A DNA stretch of 64,000 nucleotides. Origin: Nymphaea colorata. Its lineage: Eukaryota > Streptophyta > Magnoliopsida > Nymphaeales > Nymphaeaceae. This document shows positions 56,701 to 64,000 of this stretch, one piece after another (position 1 is the stretch's first letter; each line of letters begins with the position of its first letter). Position numbers and translations under genes: made by a program. The notes under the pieces were generated by a model. That model was given only the letters and a program-made list of their open reading frames with translations, searched no databases and was not told the DNA's origin. The stretch is taken from positions 23,106,412 to 23,170,411 of the forward strand of contig NC_045139.1 of assembly GCF_008831285.2 (NCBI RefSeq), read 5' to 3'.

Positions 56701-58410
56701 TCCAATAAGACATATTGTATGTTAAATGTGAAATTTAACTAAATGAAGAACAAAAAAAATGGTCCTACAAATTGAAAAGTAAACACAATGTAATCAAAAG
56801 GTTCTTGCTTAATGGCCCTACCAAAATGAGGACTTCTATGAAGAAGTGATAAGAATCATGCAAGAAGAAGCAAGGACATCATTTATTCAAATTTCCCATG
56901 CATAGACAAGCAAGATAAAGCTCAATTTCTTGACAACACCCCTTAGTCACTGAGAGCATAATCATTCATAACACCCATGCATAGACAAGCAATAAAAAGC
57001 TCAATTTTTTTTATAACAGTCCCTCCGCCACGGATAATGAAACGATTCATAACATGGTATTGAGTCGCATCACTAGATTGGACAAATCATAACTCACAGC
57101 TAAATCACCCCAAAACCATAAACTAAGTTGAAGTTAAAACTTTTGTCTAGAGATGTAGACATGAAATCAGTGGAAAAAAGAGAGCTGCATGTGATTGCAA
57201 GATAAGCTAGAGCTTCTCCTAGTACGTTGAATCTCCTTTCCATGGTTCTCAAGAAGTGAACAAGTAAATCTATATGTTTCTTTGTGTGTGCTTTTTAGGT
57301 GTGCACTTTAGTTGGACAATCAGATCTTGTACTAGGTAAACAGCCAAATTATCAAGCTCTCCTAACTGCAGTAATTTTTCTTACAAGTATATCATTCTAA
57401 AGGGTTAGAAAAATCACATTTGTGTATCTCAAAATGGCTTAAGATTGCTGCAATTTTGATCCTCAATAGAAAACCAATTTACCCTTGGATAGCAAAAAAA
57501 GGGGCAGGATAGATGACTATTCAAAGCTATACCACAGACCGGCAAAGTGAAAATTTCAGGTTCATAAGACCAACTAGATAAACAGTATTCACCAATTTTC
57601 CTTCTTTCTTTGACATTTTTTTCTGAAAGTAATTCAACAGATAAAATTTAATCTAACCAAGAAGAAACAAAAATAACTTTCCAGTTATGTCAGTTACTAA
57701 TATTGAAGAAGACTGATCTACGTTAACTCATGATACGTGTCATGTCAAGAATAATGTTGTGATCACTGATCATCACTATGCAATACTCATCTGTAGCATC
57801 ATTCTATTTCTACCAATGGAGACAAAAGGCATAGGGTAAACCTAGGTAAGCCACCTACTCAGATGAAAGGAAAAAGGAAAACCAAAAAGGACAAACTGAT
57901 TTTTTTTTTTGTCAAAGAAATGCAAGTAAGTTAACTACGTTCATTTGTGTTTATCAGGTCTTCATGTTGTTGATAAATTTGTAAATGAATGCATTACATG
58001 GAATCATGGCCATGAAAAAATGTGCGCCATATACATGGCTATGTACAGTTCACAAAATATGGGGACTGAGTAATTAGAAAGAGAATAGAGGTTGTATATG
58101 AGCCACCTCAAAGACTTGAATGATTATTCACAAGGTGTTAAGTTAGTTTTGCAAGAAAGTGAATGACAACTTATATTTTCACAAAGAAATTTCTCATGGC
58201 ACCTGATGAGCCATCAATCACATTCATCAGATGGTCCATGAAAAGTCCACATATTCCATAAACTATGTCTATATGTGTAAGCAATGGATTCAACTTGTCT
58301 CGTTTTCAAAGTGCTTTTTTCATCCCCCCCTTCCCAAAAAAACCTTTTTGTTCTCACTTGGAGGATCGTAAGGTAGTCCTATGATGAAACTGGTTTAACT
58401 TGTTTTCTAT

Positions 58411-58413
<3 letters not shown>

Positions 58414-58486
<73 letters not shown>
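58414..58486. repeat. (TA)n microsatellite, copy C
   Basis: About 36 TA units, against about 23 at the homologous locus of copy B. Confidence 0.95.
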
Positions 58487-58488
<2 letters not shown>

Positions 58489-58849
58489 AGTTCTATTCTG
58501 CCATTTGTCAAATATTGCTCATAAAAAAATAATTTTAGCCATCCGACAACCAGCATAGAAATCTCTTGTGTACACATATATATGTATATTTTCCCATTAC
58601 TGAAATATGCTTCTCCTAAGCTTCAATATCAGGAAAACTAAATTGTTTTTATGATATGCTCTTGAGATGCTCTAATTGAGCTCATTCAGCTCTTGCTACC
58701 CTCTTTCAAGTGTGTAATTACATCCACGGGTGCATTCTCGCCTTCGAATCTTATCTACAAATATAGATGGATCAAAGCGATGATGGTACAGACACATCTT
58801 CCCTTCCAAGTTCCTTGCATGCATTCCTCATACTAAGCTAATGAGAAGT

Positions 58850-61157
58850 GTATTAGTGATGGATTGATCGCAGCTTTGAGTTTTGACATTTGGTGGCAAC
58901 GTCAAAAAGTTGGGAGGAGGCCTATGGAGGGCTTTAAGTCGACACTACCTGTCGACACCCTTTTGAGGTGATGACATGTCTCACTGGTTATATTTCTTAC
59001 TTGTATACATTGTATAGCGAAACAAGTAGAGAACTTACCATTTGATTATTTTTGCAGGTACACCAGGCACGTCAAGTAGGCCTTGAGCAACATCGGTTGT
59101 AGTTCGAGGTGTTTAGTGGATGTGCGACATGTATGGCGTCATTCTAGGCAAATCCCTGCCAGGGGCCAATGTGTGAATGTGTGTTCATAGTATCGTAGGA
59201 TCCTGCGATTGTGCTGTGATTGAATGATTGTTTTGTGAGTCAATGTATGTATGCATGCAAATGATTTGATATATGATAAGAATTGATTTGAAAATGTTAC
59301 GCATTACATGTGCATGCTAGAATTGATAACTGCTTAGGACAGATGATGTGGGGTATCAAATTGAGTGTCTCCTTGACCCCAATCGTGCATTAGAAAGCAT
59401 CATAGAATGACAATTGCCTAGGACAGCTACAAGCCAATCACTGATTGAGACTACTCTTCGTGGTTGGCTAAGTTTTGAAAGATGTGACTAATAGGTGTGA
59501 TTGTGAATGTTGTGATTTGTTGCATATGCATTGCCATGGGAAATGATGCAATTGAATGAATTGAAGGGTAATTGTACCCGTATTGTTATGACGGCTAGCT
59601 AAGACTGTTAATGTTATGTGTAGCCCTTGTGTGGAGGCAATTGGAGGTGTGGGTGCACTTGTGAAGTGAACCAACTTCATGAGCTAGATAGTCATGTTAT
59701 GTTATGAATGATTTGTTATGTGATAAGTTTTGTTTTGGAAAGCTATTAGAAGCTCGTTATGAAAATTGTTACGCATTTACATGTGCATGCTAGAATTGAT
59801 AACTGTTTAGGGCAGATGAGGTGGGGTATCGAGTCGAGTGTCTCCTCGACCCCGATTATGCATTAGAGAGCATCATAGAATGATAATTACATAGGACAGT
59901 TATGAGCCATCATGGATCGAGACTATTCTCTGGGATTTGGCTAAGTTTTGAAAGATGTGAATGATGTATTTGATAAGATGTGAGTGCTTATGAATGAGAA
60001 TGTTGTGATTTGTTGCATATGCATTGCCGCGGGTAATGATGCAAATAAATGAATTTGAGGGTAGTTGTACCTGTATTGTTATGACAGCTAGTTAAGACTG
60101 TTAATGATATGTATGGCCCTCATGTGGAGGCAATTGCAGATGTGGGTGCACTCGTGAAGTGTACCAACCTCATGAGCTAGCCAGTCATTTTGTGAATGTG
60201 TTATTATAATGATAATAATGAAAGAATAAGAGATGAGAGACCAGTGGGATGTGGCTATGTGTTTGGGAGTTGTCTCACCTTCGCCACTGGTCTCGCCTGT
60301 TCAGAGCGCAGGCAGTGCAAGGCCCCAGGATACTATTGTGTGATGTGCTTGAAGCGTTGGGCTCCCGCCTTCTCAACCTGGGTGTCCTAGGGAAGGCTGA
60401 GTATCTCTCATTGGAATTCACACACCCATGGATGAGTGCTCTACCGCTACAGTGGATGAATGGATTGATACTGTTATGGGCCACCAAGGGGGTTGTCTCT
60501 CGGCTATGGGCCACCCATGGTGTGCACGTGCATGTGTTTGCACCCACAGGAACTGTCAATTCACTAAAGCTAATGAAAATGAAAGTATGTGAATGAAGTG
60601 TATGTGAATCGAAATTGTGTTATCTTGGCCATTGAGTGACATTTACATGTCGTGGTCTATGTGAGGGGCCTTCTTGGTAAATGATGTGACTATGCCCTGA
60701 CACGACATGATGATTTGTTTTTATGATTGTATTATCTCATATTTGAACCCTACCTAAGAGGGTTTGGGATTTTCCTGGCTTGTTGCCATACTGCAAAGAC
60801 TAAGCCTTTAGTTGTTTCTTTTTTTTTACGTTTTAGCGGACCCGGGGCAGCAGATTGATCGGATGGCTTCACTCACATCCTACTGGCGAGGTTTTGGGTC
60901 CTTTGTAGTGCCGGCACGTCTTATTTTGATTTTATTGATGTCTTGTTTTTGTTAGGCATCAATCATGTAGTTTGGGGCATTTTTGTCATACATAGATGTG
61001 ATTTTGTATGAATTAAAGTTATTATATAAACGAAAGTAGCCCCATTGTTTCGAATGACATAGCTCCCTCCTTTTTTGAATTGTTGTGTAGTCGCACCTCA
61101 ATGCTTTGTGTTTAGAAAAAAAATTTTGTTTTAGGGTCAAAAGGTTGGGGTGTGACA
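58850..61157 (+). repeat. Truncated LTR of the gypsy family, opposite orientation
   Basis: On the plus strand it matches the minus strand of 49433-51300: CGACACTACCTGTCGACACC (about 58945), the CTAGAATTGATAACTG block, and the terminal AAAAGGTTGGGGTGTGACA ending at 61157. The 5' part of the LTR (the TGTAATG start and CT-rich region) is missing. No internal region or polypurine tract follows, so it is a truncated solo LTR or the remains of an element. It diverges visibly from 49433-52501, so it is not the missing 3' LTR of that copy. Confidence 0.88.
59297..60195 (+). repeat. 468-base tandem duplication inside the inverted LTR
   Basis: ACATGTGCATGCTAGAATTG recurs at about 59307 and 59776. The blocks GAGTGTCTCCT(T/C)GACCCC, TGATTTGTTGCATATGCATT and GCAATTG(G/C)AG(A/G)TGTGGGTGC repeat in order. 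The 5' LTR at 50430-50815 has the segment only once. The two units differ at many positions, so the duplication is old. Confidence 0.85.
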
Positions 61158-62005
61158 TTAATGACTGCAAATTGAAGGCTTGGTAATGCATCAGGAAACG
61201 AATAATGATAGAACTATTTTCATCTGTTACTTTTTGCTGGATAACTAAAACAACTATATCGTATTCCCAAATGGACATTCCATTGTCAAAGCATGTATGG
61301 TTATGTACGTGGCTTTTGTACCTCTTCATAATTTGAGCATTTCACTACGTAAATGCTTCTGGCTCCTCGTTATGTCAACTTCTTACTTGATTAATCCTAT
61401 AACAATTAAGCTAAGTGGATCATGTTTGTGTATTACATTTTTTGTTCATATAAGAGAAGACGTTTTTAGTTTGTCACAGTGTATTTATCCATTTTTTGCG
61501 GCATCTGTCCCTCATCTTGACATGGTTGAGAAAGTGTAGATGATCGAAAGGTACTTAATACTCTTAATGCTTTTTTACTGGTTCTAAACTTGGAAGTTGA
61601 TGTTGGTTCTAAACATGATGCCATAAATTGTCAATTTTTCATTGTGGATTAGCTCATGGGAAGTGTTTATCATCACATGCATGATGCATGTACGTTTAGG
61701 TGGTGCTAAGAACTTCACTTTGCTTCTGCTTATGCTGCGTGTGGATGTTGGTGTATACAGTGGACCTTTTCCCTTCTTCTTTAAAGTTTATGTCTAAAAA
61801 TGATGTAGTATGAATGATGGCACCATCTTATTTATTCTGTTTGTCTTGAAGACTGGAATGTTGGATAGGCAGTTTGAAAATAGTCTTCATCTCTTTTATG
61901 TAAGTTAACTTTGTCTAGTTACACGTTAGTTTTTTCCTTTGTTTGCTTTGATGTCCAATATTCATGACTGTGTGAAGAGCTTCTGCGTGCATGCATGTAC
62001 GTAGT

Positions 62006-62039
<34 letters not shown>

Positions 62040-64000
62040 TTGCCTACAGGTGACCTTATTTACCTTTGACATTTCTTACTATTTCCAGGCCATGTCAAGT
62101 ATTTTTTCATGTTTTCTGGACCCATTGTTTCACAATATCTTCTCATTTAAACTAGGGAACTTCTTGCGTTACTTATTGGTTTCATGATTCTTTGATTGAT
62201 TACCTGGCAATATATGCTCTTCTACTGATAAGGCATTAGCTATGCAATCAAAAGTTGACTACCGAGTCTCCCTAGGATTACATCTAACACCCAGGTGCCT
62301 AACTAGTTGCTTAAATGGGAAACACCTTAGGTTTTCTCTTTTGATGTTCAAAATTGTGATGTGTTGTCTCATTTGTGTTTTTGGAACAACAGTAACAAGG
62401 AAGCCCTATCCTGCTTATTCCTAGACAAGGTTAATTTGTTCCCCTTGGAACAGCTGTGGGTAAAACCAGCATTTGCATATTGGATGAGAACATGCTCTGT
62501 CCAGCCTTTGCTTAAGTTGGAATTTAAGGGACATGTCATTCTACTGTGCAGCATTTGATTCTCATAGAACAACCATAAACTAATTTATTTAATGTTTTTT
62601 TATCTGGTGACAGGATTAGGGATGTTTTTGCACAACAAAGTCCAACACTAGTAATAACTAGATTTAGTTTTGGCATGGACGGGCAAGGGTAATCAAACAT
62701 TCATGAGAATCCCCTGGAACTTAGAAGAACATGGAAGCTTCATGACAAAGAACAATTGACAAGCTTAAATTGGATTCTCCTTCACACAGGAATGTGAATT
62801 GATACGACTCCTTGTGCAGCAAGTACTGGAACTCCTAATAATTAGGATTTGGTTCAAAAGTAGTTGCAATCCTCATTTATCACTCATGCAGAACCTCTAT
62901 TCTCTCCTTACCACAGAATTTTGCATCTTGTGAACAGTGTTTTGGTGTTAGAAAATCTATTAAGGGCCTAGTCGTGTCAAACAAAACTAGCACCTTTGAT
63001 TAGCCTATGTAGTAAAAAATGTATGTAGTCCGTAGGCAGTGACCTTCTAAACTAGGCTGGGCCATTCATGCACTAAAGAAAAAAAAAGATTGTAATATTT
63101 ATTCCCCTTATCTTCTTTTTCTACTTTTACCTTCTTGTATTCTTTTTTTTTTTTTGCTCTCTTTCCAGTTCTTCTTCGTTTTTTTTTCTTTCATTTACTG
63201 TTTTTTGGCTCACCTCTGCACTTTTCATTTCCCTGACTTGGTGCTTTTGAGTACTTACTATCTACCGAGTGCATCATTATTTTAGAGAGAGAGAACGTGA
63301 CTCTATTTCCACATAAATACTTGGAACATAGTTGTACATGCATGGAATACATCTAGTGCATATGCATACATATGTTTTACACTACTTCTTCTTGTTAGCA
63401 CAAATTGGCAGGGGACACTATGATGCTGCTTAAAAACAGGTTTGTGGACGCTCGATACTTTTTTCTGGTTGTTTCTCTATCCTTAACTTGGAGCACTATA
63501 ACATTGGGGGCATTTTGAAAATCCCATTTGGGGTCAAGCCTTAATATTGCCTTTCATGGATGCAGTTTAATTTTGGTTATCAGCCAATGGTGTTGGATGA
63601 AAAAATGTAAATGGGATGCTGTAGAAGGTAGGAGACAGGTTTGAGGAACTACTTGAAACAAAATACTGAGGAAATTGTGAGTGGTTAAGCGGTAATCCGG
63701 AAATTAATAATGGCTAAGTAGATTCCTTGGCAGTATTGTTGCTTTCTTTATAAGTTGAAAACATTCTGAAATTATCAATGCCATTTTTCATGTTTTTGCT
63801 AGATGTTGGGAAGCTAGGACCGTGGTGCTCTTGTTTGGAGCTGTTTCATGTGAAAACAAGTGATATTTATTGAATTGAATACCATGCAGTTATCACATTT
63901 AGAATGTTGTTCCATGCTGTTGCCTTGTGCCCTTGTTCATAAGGCCATCTATGTATGCTGATTGCTGACTTGACTGTTTTATGTTGCTGCTTTAGCCTCC
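61158..64000. other. AT-rich right flank
   Basis: No exon, element protein or RNA gene was recognised. A (CT)n run lies at 62008-62036. T-rich tracts at 63110-63200 and mixed text fit introns or intergenic DNA. Small frames at 61297-61539 and 62242-62558 have no domain. Confidence 0.5.
62008..62036. repeat. (CT)n microsatellite
   Basis: About 14 CT units. Confidence 0.95.

Larger units (their letters stand above)
56378..58732. repeat. Segmental duplication, copy C (partial)
   Basis: Colinear with copy B 39315-41640, including the receptor-kinase exon and the TA microsatellite. Similarity to B begins at GACATCAAGATCC (56378) and ends at CATCCACGGGT (58732). C has the same sequence as B at some points where A differs (for example the deletion site at 41247, which A has and C does not), so C and B share a more recent history there. 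It lies between the gypsy element and the inverted LTR fragment, so the duplication has spread 14-30 kb from A and B. Confidence 0.9.

Noticed and set aside
58850-61157. This LTR as the missing 3' LTR of the gypsy element
   Set aside because: It is in the opposite orientation, has an extra 468-base block and diverges more than the short 3' LTR piece at 44248-44579.
1-64000. tRNA, rRNA or other structured RNA genes
   Set aside because: No A-box/B-box pair with a cloverleaf, nor rRNA signature, could be recognised by eye. A covariance-model scan would be decisive.
61158-64000. A gene at the right edge
   Set aside because: Some introns-like text is present, but no exon with domain signature and paired splice sites was found.

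Overview
This window looks like nuclear DNA from a flowering plant. It is AT-rich and almost free of long reading frames. Splice-site signals and short exons stand alone in long non-coding tracts, and most of the sequence is decayed retrotransposons, segmental duplications and microsatellites. I cannot name the species.

Layout. (1) 1-2440: the 5' end of a minus-strand gene. The only coding exon in view (1797-1901) encodes the N terminus of an L-arabinokinase (ARA1-like). A CT-rich leader lies upstream, and a first intron runs off the left edge carrying a 266-base tandem repeat. (2) 4736-8310: a decayed plus-strand Ty1/copia element. An inverted relic of the 266-base repeat lies at 9.95-10.3 kb and a degenerate minisatellite at 11.2-11.5 kb. 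(3) 14.9-17.6 kb: a plus-strand LINE remnant with ORF1 (DUF4283-like) and the endonuclease but no reverse transcriptase. (4) 18.8-42.2 kb: a complex of related segmental duplications, copy A (18985-25722), copy B-prime (33401-34449) and copy B (34555-42180). A tandem array of 1.2-1.3 kb units lies between A and B-prime. The duplicated unit carries fragments of unrelated nuclear genes on the minus strand: exons of an LRR-VIII-type receptor-like kinase, one exon of a chloroplast-type cysteine desulfurase (NFS2-like), and exons I could not identify. A further partial copy C lies at 56378-58732. (5) 43.2-44.1 kb: a possible promoter and leader of a minus-strand gene, with a telo-box. (6) 44248-52501: a minus-strand Ty3/gypsy chromovirus-like element with a 3.07 kb 5' LTR, primer-binding site, gag, pol and polypurine tract; its 3' LTR is cut to about 330 bases. 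(7) 58.85-61.16 kb: a truncated LTR of the same family in the opposite orientation, with an internal 468-base duplication. (8) 61.2-64 kb: AT-rich sequence with no gene I can support.

How it fits together. Only the ARA1 exon looks like part of a functional gene. Every transposon here has lost catalytic residues or frame, so none is autonomous. The most unusual feature is the multi-copy chimeric unit that joins parts of at least two recognisable genes in one strand orientation. This is what gene-fragment capture (Helitron or Pack-type) or repeated ectopic duplication produces, but I did not find diagnostic transposon termini. Identifications rest on reading motifs by eye; no alignment or database search was run.
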